Shown: positions 1 through 6,462, numbered from the stretch's first letter. The stretch is DNA of 12,734 bases from Streptosporangiaceae bacterium (GCA_030041195.1 JASHOI010000136.1:1-12734), one strand, 5' to 3'. Program-made: numbers and translations. Notes: generated from the letters alone by a model not told the origin.

Positions 1-1662
1 CGTCGCGACGACTACGAGCAGGGCCGGGCCCGCCTGGCGGATCGGCCGCCTGGCGATCTGCCAGCTCACCATCGGTGCGGCCAGCCGCCGTTCGTGATCG
101 GTCGCCTTGTCGGCCAGCCTGGCAAGCAGCGGCAGCCCGCGCAGCGGGATGAGCACCACCCCGGCAAGCGCGAGCGCGGGAGCGAGGGCGACCACGGGAT
201 CGATCCCGAGTGAGCCCGTGGCCGGATGCGCGACCGCGGAAAAACCCCGCAGTTGCCATACCGCGACCGCGGCGAGCGCCACCAGGACCAGGTCGCCGCC
301 GGCCCAGGCGATCGCCGCGAGCCTGGCCTGACGGCCCCGGCGGACCCTGGCCGCATCGGGGGTCAGGGTGTGCAGCGCCGGCCAGGCCATCACCGCGACG
401 CACACCACCAGCACGGCGAGGGCCGATAGCCAGGCCAGCGAGGTGATGCCGCGGCTGGTATAGCCGTCCAGGCGCAGGTTGCCCAGGCCAGCCAGCGCGC
501 CGGTCAGGTGTGTGCCGACCAGCACGCCAACCAGACCGGCCACGGCTCCGAGCACCACCGCCTCGGCCAGCACGGGCCGCACCACCTGGCGCCTGGTGGC
601 GCCGCGCGCCCGCAGCAAAGCGGACTCGTCCTCGCGCAGGCTGGCCAGCAGCCGTGCGGCCAGCGCCAGTCCAGCGCCGGCCACCAGCAGCAACTCCAGT
701 GCGGCGATCGTGAACAGCGACCGGGTCAGCACGATCGTGCCGCCTATGCCGTTCAGGATCTGCGGCAGGTTCGAGGTCACCTTCAGCCCCTCGGGGAGGG
801 CCACGGCGAGCTGCGAAACCGCCGCGCTGGTGTTTGCGGCGAGCGCGCTGATGTTCCCGCGGGCCATCGCCGACGCCTGCGGCAGCACCGTCCACGAGGC
901 CTCGGTCGCACCCAGCGCCCCGCCGAGCGCAGCCGGGTTCACCACCGCGGGGCCATAGTTGATCGAGGTCCCCGTCGCGGTCTGCATCGCGGTGGTGATG
1001 GAGTAACTGCCGGTGCTGATCCCCGAGGCGGGCAGCAGGTCCACGTTCCAGTACGGTGACGCCGGGTTCCTGGCCCGGAACAGGCCGGTGACCTGCAGCG
1101 TAGTCTTCGCACCGCTGGGCTGGGGGGTGCCGGTCAGCTCCGAGCCGACCGTCAGGTGCAGCTGGCTGGCCACGGCGACGGGCAGTGCCACCGGCACCGG
1201 ACCGCCGTGGTGCAGCGCACCTGGCCATTTCCCGGCGGTCAGCGTCGCCTCGGCGCCGATCCCTTCCATCGACGCGAGCTGGATCTGGATGATGGTCGGG
1301 ATATGCGTCACGCCGCCCGCACTCACTGTGGCGGTGCCGGGCGCCGAAAGCTGCAGCGGGTTTGCCCACAGCGCGCTTTCCATCTGGAAGCCGACCCCCG
1401 GCCAGGCCTTGCGCAGCGTGGCACGGATCAGCTGCGAGTCGGCGGCGGCCTGCTCGCCGTCGACCACGCCGGACAGGTTGATCACCCGGCCCTGTGGTTC
1501 GGCCAGCGCGCTGAACGCCCCGCCCGGCACCACCGTGTCCGAGAAGGTCCAGAGCACAGCCGCGAGCCCGGTGCTCAGCAGGACCGTGACCGTGATGCAG
1601 GCCAGGAGCAACCACGAGGCCCTGGCCCGGCGGACGAGAAAGGACACCCCCAGCCCGCGCAT
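1..1662 (-). CDS. FtsX-like ABC transporter permease (3' end beyond window)
   Basis: Integral membrane subunit of a MacB/LolD-class ABC exporter. The reading frame is open from ATG at 1662 to the left edge (554 codons, no stop), so the C-terminus is missing. Visible layout: an N-terminal membrane segment at about residues 18-40, a large Ala/Gly/Thr-rich extracytoplasmic region of about 270 residues (41-310), then hydrophobic segments near 315-340, 366-390, 408-430, 448-470 and 489-512. Between the second and third lies a charged cytoplasmic stretch with RARGATRRQV (residues 351-360), typical of FtsX permeases. The start lies 9 bp after the ATPase stop, and a GAGGACGG ribosome-binding-like sequence overlaps the end of that gene, so the two are translated as one operon. 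The exported substrate is unknown; this family moves lipoproteins, peptides or drugs, or signals mechanically. The family call is firm, the substrate is not. Confidence 0.9.
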   Translation of the reverse strand, partial: MRGLGVSFLVRRARASWLLLACITVTVLLSTGLAAVLWTFSDTVVPGGAFSALAEPQGRVINLSGVVDGEQAAADSQLIRATLRKAWPGVGFQMESALWANPLQLSAPGTATVSAGGVTHIPTIIQIQLASMEGIGAEATLTAGKWPGALHHGGPVPVALPVAVASQLHLTVGSELTGTPQPSGAKTTLQVTGLFRARNPASPYWNVDLLPASGISTGSYSITTAMQTATGTSINYGPAVVNPAALGGALGATEASWTVLPQASAMARGNISALAANTSAAVSQLAVALPEGLKVTSNLPQILNGIGGTIVLTRSLFTIAALELLLVAGAGLALAARLLASLREDESALLRARGATRRQVVRPVLAEAVVLGAVAGLVGVLVGTHLTGALAGLGNLRLDGYTSRGITSLAWLSALAVLVVCVAVMAWPALHTLTPDAARVRRGRQARLAAIAWAGGDLVLVALAAVAVWQLRGFSAVAHPATGSLGIDPVVALAPALALAGVVLIPLRGLPLLARLADKATDHERRLAAPMVSWQIARRPIRQAGPALLVVVAT

Positions 1663-1671
1663 CGATCGCAC

Positions 1672-2412
1672 CTATCCGTCCTCGATGCCGGAGACGGACC
1701 CGTCCTCCAGCAAAATGACCTTGTCAGCCAAGTCGACGAGCGCTTCGTCGTGGGTGGCGACCAGGGCGGTGATCCCCTCGGTACGCACGACGCTGAGCAG
1801 CAGCTCCATGATCTCCCGGCCGGTCTCCAGGTCGAGCTGGCTGGTCGGCTCGTCCGCGATCAGCAGGCCCGGCCGGCCGGCCAGCGCGCGGGCGATCGCC
1901 ACCCGCTGCTGCTGGCCACCGGAAAGCTCATCCGGCCGGTGCACGGCATGGCTGGACAGCCCGGTCAGCGCCAGCATGGCCGCGACCCGCTCCCGGCGCT
2001 CGCGAGGCGGCACGCCCGCGATACGCAGCGGAATCCCTACGTTCTCGGCCGCGGACAGCATCGGCACGAGCCCGAAGGACTGGAAGATAAAGGCCACCCG
2101 GTCGCGCCGCAGCGCCAGCCGCTCCCGCTCGGTCATCCGGTTCACCTCGCGGCCGTCCACCCACACCTGGCCCGCCGTCGGGCTGTCCAGGCCGCCGATG
2201 ACGTTCAGCAGCGTGGTCTTGCCGGAGCCGGATCGCCCGCGCAAGGCAACGAGCTGACCGCGGTCTATCGTGAACGAGACCCCGCGCAGAGCATGAACGG
2301 CCGTATGGCCGCTGCCGAAGGTCCGGCGGATACCATCCACCGCCACCATGACCTGCAGCCGCTGGCCGGCGCTGTCTGTGCCGAGCGCCGAGTGTGCCTG
2401 GCCGGAATTCAT
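1672..2412 (-). CDS. ABC transporter ATP-binding protein, MacB/LolD type
   Basis: Cytoplasmic ATPase that powers the adjoining FtsX-like permease. 246 residues, the usual length for a stand-alone LolD/MacB-type nucleotide-binding subunit. All ABC motifs are intact: Walker A GRSGSGKT (59-66), Q-loop Gln111 in IFQSFG, signature LSGGQ (163-167), Walker B LLIADEPT (183-190) and H-loop His221 in VATHD. The ATG at 2412 has an AAAGGA ribosome binding site about 5 nt upstream. A later ATG at residue 22 lies closer to the conserved domain but has no comparable site. First gene of a leftward operon; the stop is 9 bp before the permease start. Expression is probably controlled through the palindrome over its promoter at 2457-2484; no regulator gene for it is seen in the window. 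Confidence 0.95.
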   Translation of the reverse strand: MNSGQAHSALGTDSAGQRLQVMVAVDGIRRTFGSGHTAVHALRGVSFTIDRGQLVALRGRSGSGKTTLLNVIGGLDSPTAGQVWVDGREVNRMTERERLALRRDRVAFIFQSFGLVPMLSAAENVGIPLRIAGVPPRERRERVAAMLALTGLSSHAVHRPDELSGGQQQRVAIARALAGRPGLLIADEPTSQLDLETGREIMELLLSVVRTEGITALVATHDEALVDLADKVILLEDGSVSGIEDG

Positions 2413-2456
2413 TCCAATCCTTTACCGAGGTGGCTGTTCGCCCGGGCAGCGCTGAG

Positions 2457-2484
2457 ACTATGTTCGTGCGTTACATAGTGACAA
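2457..2484 (-). promoter_or_regulatory. Promoter with operator-like palindrome for the ABC export operon
   Basis: On the minus strand a -35-like TTGTCA (2484-2479) is followed after 16 bp by a -10-like CATAGT (2462-2457). That places the start of transcription about 40 nt before the ATG at 2412. The spacer and -10 are covered by a 23-bp inverted repeat: ACTATGT (2457-2463), 9 nt, ACATAGT (2473-2479). Part of it, CGTTACATAG (2469-2478), recurs as a direct repeat at 2505-2514. The geometry suits repression by a dimer such as a TetR-family protein. The repeats are seen directly; the promoter hexamers and the protein family are inference. Confidence 0.55.
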
Positions 2485-2624
2485 TGGAAGGGCGGACGTC
2501 GGATCGTTACATAGCGGGCGCAGGATCTTGGTCCGGCCGGCCGCGCCGCCGGCCCGCGGTTTCCGCCCTTTCTGCAGCGTTCAGCCACCGGGCGGCGGCC
2601 GGAGAGCACGGCTGCTTACCTCGA

Positions 2625-2667
2625 GTGAGGAATGGCGGCGCTTTCGCCACGCTGCGTCATTCCTTGC
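2625..2667. repeat. Imperfect inverted repeat (stem with 17-nt loop)
   Basis: Positions 2625-2637 pair with 2655-2667. The core AGGAATG (2628-2634) against CATTCCT (2658-2664) is perfect, and the remaining positions are Watson-Crick or G-T pairs. No T-run follows on either strand, so a simple terminator is unlikely. It may be part of a folded leader RNA or incidental. Confidence 0.4.
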
Positions 2668-2697
2668 CGCATCCACGGGGCTGCGGTGCGGCTTGTT

Positions 2698-2752
2698 CCA
2701 TGATCTTGGTGGCTGAGTACCGCATAGCGGTATTTATCAACCACGATCATGG
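2698..2752. repeat. Nested 55-bp palindrome
   Basis: Everything is symmetric about position 2725. The core TACCGC-ATA-GCGGTA (2718-2732) is perfect and the outer arms CCATGATC (2698-2705) and GATCATGG (2745-2752) are perfect. TGGT/ACCA (2707-2710 with 2740-2743) also pairs. Counted over the 26 possible pairs outside the central base, 21 are Watson-Crick and two more are G-T. It lies 75-130 bp upstream of the Dabb start. It could be two concentric operators, a strong RNA hairpin in a leader, or a DNA cruciform. There is no T-tract to suggest a terminator. Confidence 0.7.
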
Positions 2753-2779
2753 GAAAACAGCCCGGCGGGTACGCGTGCT

Positions 2780-2808
2780 AAGGTTTTCAACTAATAGTCG
2801 AAAACCTT
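2780..2808. promoter_or_regulatory. 29-bp operator-like palindrome upstream of the Dabb gene
   Basis: Arms AAGGTTTTC (2780-2788) and GAAAACCTT (2800-2808) are perfect. Inside them ACTA (2790-2793) and TAGT (2795-2798) also match about the central base 2794, with only one mismatched pair (2789/2799). The palindrome ends 8 bp before the GGAGAG ribosome binding site (2817-2822) of the Dabb gene. Its A+T-rich symmetric form resembles the binding site of a dimeric repressor (MarR, TetR or GntR type). No regulator gene lies beside it, so the binding protein is unknown. Confidence 0.6.
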
Positions 2809-2827
2809 CAAGCTCTGGAGAGCCGTG

Positions 2828-3121
2828 ATGTTGCGCCACATCGTTCTGCTGGCCTGGAAGCGGGAGGCGACTCCCGAGCAGAAGGCCGAGGCCGCCGCCC
2901 AGCTGGCCTCGCTGCCGTCGCTGGTGCCGACGATACGTGCGTTCGCTTCCGGCGCCGACGTCGGCATCCGGGCTGAAAATTACGACTTCGCGGTCACCGC
3001 CGATTTCGACGACGTCGCCGGGTACCTCGCCTACCGCGACGACCCGCGGCACCAGGAGATCGTCGCGAAGTACATCGCTCCGATCCGCGCCGCGGGCGCG
3101 GCCGTCCAGTACGAGGTCTGA
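2828..3121 (+). CDS. Dabb-domain (stress-responsive alpha-beta barrel) protein
   Basis: 97-residue single-domain protein of the Dabb fold, a dimeric ferredoxin-like barrel. Recognisable features are the N-terminal strand MLRHIVLLAWK, a helix with many Ala/Glu (15-30), DVGIRAENYDFAVTADFDD in the middle and the family-typical ending YLAYRDDPRHQEIVAKYIAPIRAA. The family includes small proteins acting with catabolic enzymes and some small-molecule cyclases, so a biochemical role cannot be assigned. ATG at 2828 is preferred over GTG at 2825 because the GGAGAG site (2817-2822) is 5 nt from the ATG but only 2 nt from the GTG. The flavoprotein gene starts 102 bp downstream on the same strand, and the two are probably co-transcribed from the palindrome-rich region upstream. 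Confidence 0.88.
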   Translation: MLRHIVLLAWKREATPEQKAEAAAQLASLPSLVPTIRAFASGADVGIRAENYDFAVTADFDDVAGYLAYRDDPRHQEIVAKYIAPIRAAGAAVQYEV

Positions 3122-3162
3122 GCGAACGAGCCGGCTATTGCGCGAGCGCTGGGCCTGCGAGA

Positions 3163-3199
3163 ATCCGGGACATAGCGCGGTGATCACGGACTCCCGGAT
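3163..3199. repeat. Inverted repeat between Dabb and flavoprotein genes
   Basis: ATCCGGGA (3163-3170) pairs perfectly with TCCCGGAT (3192-3199) across a 21-nt spacer that contains the palindrome GTGATCAC (3180-3187). It ends 12 bp before the AGGAGA ribosome binding site of the flavoprotein gene. It could set relative expression of the two genes or bind a regulator. There is no T-run after it. Confidence 0.4.
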
Positions 3200-3223
3200 C
3201 CGCCCCCGGCCAGGAGATGTCTC

Positions 3224-5302
3224 ATGGATGCCAGGCACGCCATCTTGTTCGAACCGGTCAGAATCGGCCCGAAAACGCTGCCCAACCGCTTCTACCAGGT
3301 ACCGCACGCGTCCGGCTTCGGCTCGATGAAGCCACGGACGCAGGCGGCATTCCGGGCCGTGAAGGCCGAGGGCGGCTGGGGCGGCGTGTGCGTGGAGTAC
3401 GCCCCGATCTCGCCGGATTCCGACGAGACCCCGTTCGTCGCCGCGGACATCTGGGACGACGCTGACGCCCGTGCGCTGGGGCTGACCGCCGAGGCGGTCC
3501 ACGCGCACGGGGCGCTGGCCGGGCTGGAGCTTTACCACGGCGGCTGGTCCAGCCACAACGCCAGATCCCGGGCGGTCCGGGTGGCCCCGAGCCAGCTCAC
3601 CTCGGAGGTGCAATGGGGTGGGCTGGCCAAGGAGATGGACGCCGCCGACATCGCCCGCATCCAGCGGCAGTGGGTGGAGGCCGCGCGGCGCGCCCGTGAC
3701 GTGGGTTTCGACATCGTCTACGTGTACGGGGCGCACGGCTACCTGATGACCCAGTTCCTCTCGGCGGACGTCAACCGGCGCACCGATGGCTACGGGGGGA
3801 GCCTGGCGAACCGGGGCCGGTTCTGGATGGAGACCCTGGCCGCGGTGCGGGACGCGGTCGGCGGCGATTGCGCGATCGCCACCAGGATCGCGGTGCACGG
3901 AGACTCCGGAGTGCCAGGCGCGGAAACGCTTCCCGGCATTCACATCGACGACATGCTGACCCTGGTGAAGATGGCCGACGACCTGGTGGACCTGTGGGAC
4001 GTGATCGTCGGCTCGTGGCCAGAGGACTCGGGTACCTCCCGGTACTACCCGGAGGGGCACGAGCGGCCGTGGGCGGACCGGGTCAGGGAGGCGACCGCCA
4101 AGCCCGTGGTCAGCGTGGGCCGCTACGGCAACCCGGACCTGATGGCCGAGGTGATCCGGTCGGGCGCGGTGGATCTGATCGGGTCGGCCCGGCAGGCGAT
4201 CGCCGACCCGTTTTTGCCTCGCAAGATCGCGGAGGGCAGGCTCGACGAAATCCGCGAGTGCACCGGGTCCAACGTCTGCATCCTGCGCGAGGAGACCTTC
4301 AATCACCTCGGCTGCGTGCAGAACGCGACCGCGGGGGAGGAGTACCGGCGCGGCTGGCACCCTGAGTCGTTCCCCGCCGCGTCCGGCACGGACCGGCCGG
4401 TACTGATCGTGGGCGCCGGGCCGGCCGGCATGGAATGCGCCGTGGTGCTCGGCAAGCGCGGCTTCAGCGCCGTGCACCTGGTAGAGGCCGAGCCGGAGAT
4501 CGGCGGCAGGCTGCGCTGGGCGAGACGGCTGCCCACCCTCGGCGACTGGGGCCGGATCATCGACTGGCGCGCGGTCCAGCTCGCCCGGCTGCCCGGAGTG
4601 CAGGTGATCACCGGGCGCCGGCTGACCGCCGCCGATGTCCTGGAATACGGCGCGGACCTGGTCGTGATCGCCACCGGCTCGGCGTGGCGCGGTGATGGCG
4701 TCCAGCCTGGCTACCCAGAGGCGATGCCCGGGGCGGACCCGGGCTTGCCGCACGTGCTCACCCCGGAGCAGGCCTGCGCGGGCAAGCGGCCGCCCGGGCC
4801 GCGGGTCGTGGTGTACGACACCGACGGCTACTACGTCGCCCCCGGGGTGGCCGAGCTCCTGGCCGCCGACGGGTTCGAGGTGACCGTGGTCACCACGTTC
4901 AACGTGCTCTCCCCGGTCAGCGACCAGACCCTGGAGGGTGACATGCTGCGGGCGCACCTGCACCGGGCGGGTGTACGCGTCAGCCTCGGGACGACCATCA
5001 CCGGGGTCGACGCCGGATCGGTCGCCGGCCATGACCGCAACGGCGAGCCCTGGTCCGCCGCCTGCGACGGGGTCGTGCTCGTCACCCAGCAGGCGTCCCA
5101 CGACACGCTGTACACCGAACTGGCCAGCAGCCCGGCGCTCGCTGCCGCCGGAATCAGCGGGCTGTACCGGATCGGCGACGCGGTCGCGCCACGGATGATC
5201 TCCGAAGCGATCTTCGACGGGCACCGGCTCGCCCGTGAAATCGATGCCGAAGACCCGGCCCAGCCATCCCCCTACCTGCGCGAGCGAGCGGATCTGGGGT
5301 AA
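3224..5302 (+). CDS. Trimethylamine dehydrogenase-like FMN/Fe-S/ADP-binding oxidoreductase
   Basis: 692-residue multidomain flavoprotein of the Old Yellow Enzyme/2,4-dienoyl-CoA reductase superfamily; trimethylamine dehydrogenase has about 730. Domains in order: an N-terminal FMN TIM barrel (about 1-340), a cysteine cluster (346-364), and a dinucleotide-binding half with VGAGPAG (396-402) and a second nucleotide-fold region from about 525. Landmarks of trimethylamine dehydrogenase are kept: FYQVPH (23-28), Tyr59, YVYGAH with Tyr168/His171, VGRY (298-301) and NATAGEEYRRGWHPE (367-381). Three key positions differ: the FMN-tethering Cys is Ala29, the second of four cluster cysteines is Ser349 (Cys346, Ser349, Cys352, Cys364), and the substrate-cage Trp after the third cysteine is Glu356. 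ATG 3224 has AGGAGA six nt upstream. The family oxidatively N-demethylates amines or reduces enones; the substrate here is unknown and classical trimethylamine chemistry is doubtful. Confidence 0.9.
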   Translation: MDARHAILFEPVRIGPKTLPNRFYQVPHASGFGSMKPRTQAAFRAVKAEGGWGGVCVEYAPISPDSDETPFVAADIWDDADARALGLTAEAVHAHGALAGLELYHGGWSSHNARSRAVRVAPSQLTSEVQWGGLAKEMDAADIARIQRQWVEAARRARDVGFDIVYVYGAHGYLMTQFLSADVNRRTDGYGGSLANRGRFWMETLAAVRDAVGGDCAIATRIAVHGDSGVPGAETLPGIHIDDMLTLVKMADDLVDLWDVIVGSWPEDSGTSRYYPEGHERPWADRVREATAKPVVSVGRYGNPDLMAEVIRSGAVDLIGSARQAIADPFLPRKIAEGRLDEIRECTGSNVCILREETFNHLGCVQNATAGEEYRRGWHPESFPAASGTDRPVLIVGAGPAGMECAVVLGKRGFSAVHLVEAEPEIGGRLRWARRLPTLGDWGRIIDWRAVQLARLPGVQVITGRRLTAADVLEYGADLVVIATGSAWRGDGVQPGYPEAMPGADPGLPHVLTPEQACAGKRPPGPRVVVYDTDGYYVAPGVAELLAADGFEVTVVTTFNVLSPVSDQTLEGDMLRAHLHRAGVRVSLGTTITGVDAGSVAGHDRNGEPWSAACDGVVLVTQQASHDTLYTELASSPALAAAGISGLYRIGDAVAPRMISEAIFDGHRLAREIDAEDPAQPSPYLRERADLG

Positions 5303-5326
5303 CCGGAAGCCACCCGGTCAGGCACG

Positions 5327-5500
5327 TTAGCGGCTGACGGCGAGTCGGAGGCCGACGTGCACGAGCGCCCATCCGATCCGCTGCCGCACGATCCGGGCTG
5401 GCTTGCCGGACGAAGCGGGCCGGCGATGCCCGTTCACCGCGGCCATCAGCATCTCCGCGGCGCGCTGGCTGGCGAGCGCTTGCAGCAGGGCGGGGTACAT
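5327..5500 (-). CDS. Small hypothetical protein, 57 residues
   Basis: Not recognised by function. The ATG at 5500 has a strong AAAGGAG ribosome binding site with about 7 nt spacing, and a TAA stop at 5327. The predicted protein starts MYPALLQALASQRAAEML, then has a basic middle rich in Arg, Lys, Pro and Ser (HRRPASSGKPARIVRQR), and ends in a short amphipathic stretch (WALVHVGLRLAVSR). This pattern (helical start, basic tail, about 50-60 residues) resembles short unnamed proteins of actinomycetes. It begins 36 bp after the MerR gene on the same strand, so it is likely its downstream operon partner. It ends 24 bp from the end of the convergent flavoprotein gene. Evidence is the ribosome binding site, spacing and codon choice rather than homology. 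Confidence 0.65.
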   Translation of the reverse strand: MYPALLQALASQRAAEMLMAAVNGHRRPASSGKPARIVRQRIGWALVHVGLRLAVSR

Positions 5501-5536
5501 GAGGCTGCTCCTTTCGGGAGCCTGGGCTGCTCCCGG

Positions 5537-6379
5537 TTATGCGGGCGGCGGTTGCGGCCGGGTGAACGGCAGCTGGGACTCGAAGACCTGCTGTTCGATC
5601 TCGGCGAGGTCGTCGACTTCGTTGATCCATATGTCGCGGCCCGGCCCGTGGGCCTCGAAGCCGTGCGCGTCGGCCCACTGGTGCAGGTCGTGATAGACCA
5701 TGGGGAAGATGCCGGCGGCACGGCCGCTGCGCACGGCGGAGACCACCTCGACCTCGGGGAGGACCAGGTATTCCGCGGGCGCGGGAAGCTCGGCCGGCCG
5801 CTCGGCCACGGGCAAGGCGAGGTAAACCGTGAGCTCGCCGCCCTCGTGATGTTCGTAGAAGATCATGAACGGGCCCGTCACCTTGGCCAGCTCCGGGATG
5901 GCCAGCTCGTCGAACTGCAGGCGTGAATGGTTGACGACGGGGACCACGTTCTCCACGCCGAACCCGGGCGCCTGGCCGGCAATCGCCACCACGCCCATGG
6001 CCGGAACCTTTTTCACCGTGATGTCGTCTGCTGGCATGGTGCCCTCCCGTTCGATGTAGCTGAGCCGTGCTTCGACTTCGAGCAGCTGGCTCTTTTGCGC
6101 TTCGAGTTCCTGCTCCAGCTGGGCGCGCCGCAGAACGAGCATTCCGCGCAGTTCCTCGCCGGTGATCCCGGCCACGAGCTGCCGGGACTGCGCGAGCGAG
6201 AGGCCCAGCTCCTTCAGCGCGATGATCCGGTTGAGCTGCCCCAGCTGGGCCGGCGCGTAGCCGCGGTAGCCGGTCTCCGGATCCACTCTCGCGGGGCGCA
6301 GCAGCCCGATCTCGTCGTAGTGCCGAAGCGCGCGAACCGACACCCTTCCGAGCCTGGCGAACTCGCCGATGCTGAGCAT
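5537..6379 (-). CDS. MerR-family regulator with GyrI-like effector-binding domain
   Basis: 280-residue transcription regulator of the BmrR/BltR/TipA type. Residues 1-70 form the MerR winged helix-turn-helix (MLSIGEFARLGRVSVRALRHY, then DEIGLLRP and GYRGY). A Gln/Glu-rich coiled coil for dimerisation spans about 75-115, and a GyrI-like small-molecule domain spans about 120-270. Such proteins bind hydrophobic or cationic drugs and realign an over-long promoter. A GTG at 6394 would add five residues, but ATG 6379 begins at the conserved MLSIGEF and lies at the expected transcription start, suggesting a leaderless mRNA. The promoter holds a perfect palindrome (6397-6411), so autoregulation is likely. 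It is divergent from the metallohydrolase gene and probably controls it and the exporter beyond. The ligand is unknown. Confidence 0.93.
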   Translation of the reverse strand: MLSIGEFARLGRVSVRALRHYDEIGLLRPARVDPETGYRGYAPAQLGQLNRIIALKELGLSLAQSRQLVAGITGEELRGMLVLRRAQLEQELEAQKSQLLEVEARLSYIEREGTMPADDITVKKVPAMGVVAIAGQAPGFGVENVVPVVNHSRLQFDELAIPELAKVTGPFMIFYEHHEGGELTVYLALPVAERPAELPAPAEYLVLPEVEVVSAVRSGRAAGIFPMVYHDLHQWADAHGFEAHGPGRDIWINEVDDLAEIEQQVFESQLPFTRPQPPPA

Positions 6380-6386
6380 GACAAGA

Positions 6387-6427
6387 GCTTGCACCCCTCA
6401 CGCAACGTGAGAGTCAAGCGCTCGACT
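6387..6427. promoter_or_regulatory. MerR-type promoter/operator with two abutting palindromes
   Basis: On the minus strand -35 TTGACT (6417-6412) is followed by a 19-bp spacer and a weak -10 near 6392-6387, the long spacing expected of MerR-controlled promoters. The spacer carries the perfect repeat CTCACG-CAA-CGTGAG (6397-6411), matching the known style of MerR/GyrI operators. Directly next to it, AGTCAAGCGCTCGACT (6412-6427) is a second palindrome with one mismatched pair, covering the -35. From this -10, transcription would begin at or near the MerR ATG. The whole divergent gap is only 83 bp, so bound MerR would also affect the rightward gene. Confidence 0.7.
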
Positions 6428-6449
6428 GGGATCAGCCGGGGCGTTTCCC

Positions 6450-6455
6450 TACGAT
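6450..6455 (+). promoter_or_regulatory. Candidate -10 box for a leaderless metallohydrolase transcript
   Basis: TACGAT sits 7 nt before the ATG at 6463, the spacing at which transcription would start on the A of the start codon. No Shine-Dalgarno-like sequence precedes that ATG, which agrees with leaderless translation, common in actinobacteria. A good -35 at 16-18 bp was not found, so this promoter may need an activator. Confidence 0.45.
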
Positions 6456-6462
6456 CTGACGC

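Larger units (their letters stand above)
2413..2827. other. Gene-free divergent intergenic region rich in inverted repeats
   Basis: 415 bp between the leftward ABC operon and the rightward Dabb/flavoprotein operon. No reading frame here has a convincing ribosome binding site or recognisable product. It holds the ABC promoter and operator (2457-2484), a direct repeat of its half-site (2505-2514), an imperfect stem (2625-2637 with 2655-2667), a nested 55-bp palindrome (2698-2752) and a 29-bp palindrome (2780-2808). From about 2700 to 2815 the DNA is clearly more A+T-rich than the flanking genes, as expected for control DNA. No convincing -35/-10 pair for the rightward operon could be fixed. Confidence 0.6.

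Noticed and set aside
1013..2478. Plus-strand frames of 414 and 440 codons
   Set aside because: They lie opposite the FtsX permease and the ABC ATPase, whose motifs are intact on the minus strand. The plus-strand translations have no recognisable domain or ribosome binding site.
2698..2752. Nested palindrome as an intrinsic terminator
   Set aside because: No T-run follows on either strand and no gene ends into it.
2394..2828. 144-codon plus-strand frame across the intergenic region
   Set aside because: It covers the palindromes and the ABC promoter, changes composition along its length and looks non-coding.
3163..3199. Inverted repeat after Dabb as a terminator
   Set aside because: No T-tract; the downstream gene is close and likely in the same operon. 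Kept only as a repeat.
2747..5224. 825-codon minus-strand open frame opposite the flavoprotein gene
   Set aside because: It is the GC-rich antisense shadow of the trimethylamine dehydrogenase-like gene. Its translation is low-complexity Arg/Gly/Pro/His/Val with no domain, while the plus strand matches a known family end to end.
5357..5926. 189-codon plus-strand frame
   Set aside because: Opposite the MerR and small-protein genes, no ribosome binding site and no similarity that I recognise.
5154..6401. 415-codon minus-strand frame overlapping the MerR gene
   Set aside because: Different frame from the MerR protein, Arg/Ala/Gly-rich and without domains; it also runs into the flavoprotein gene.
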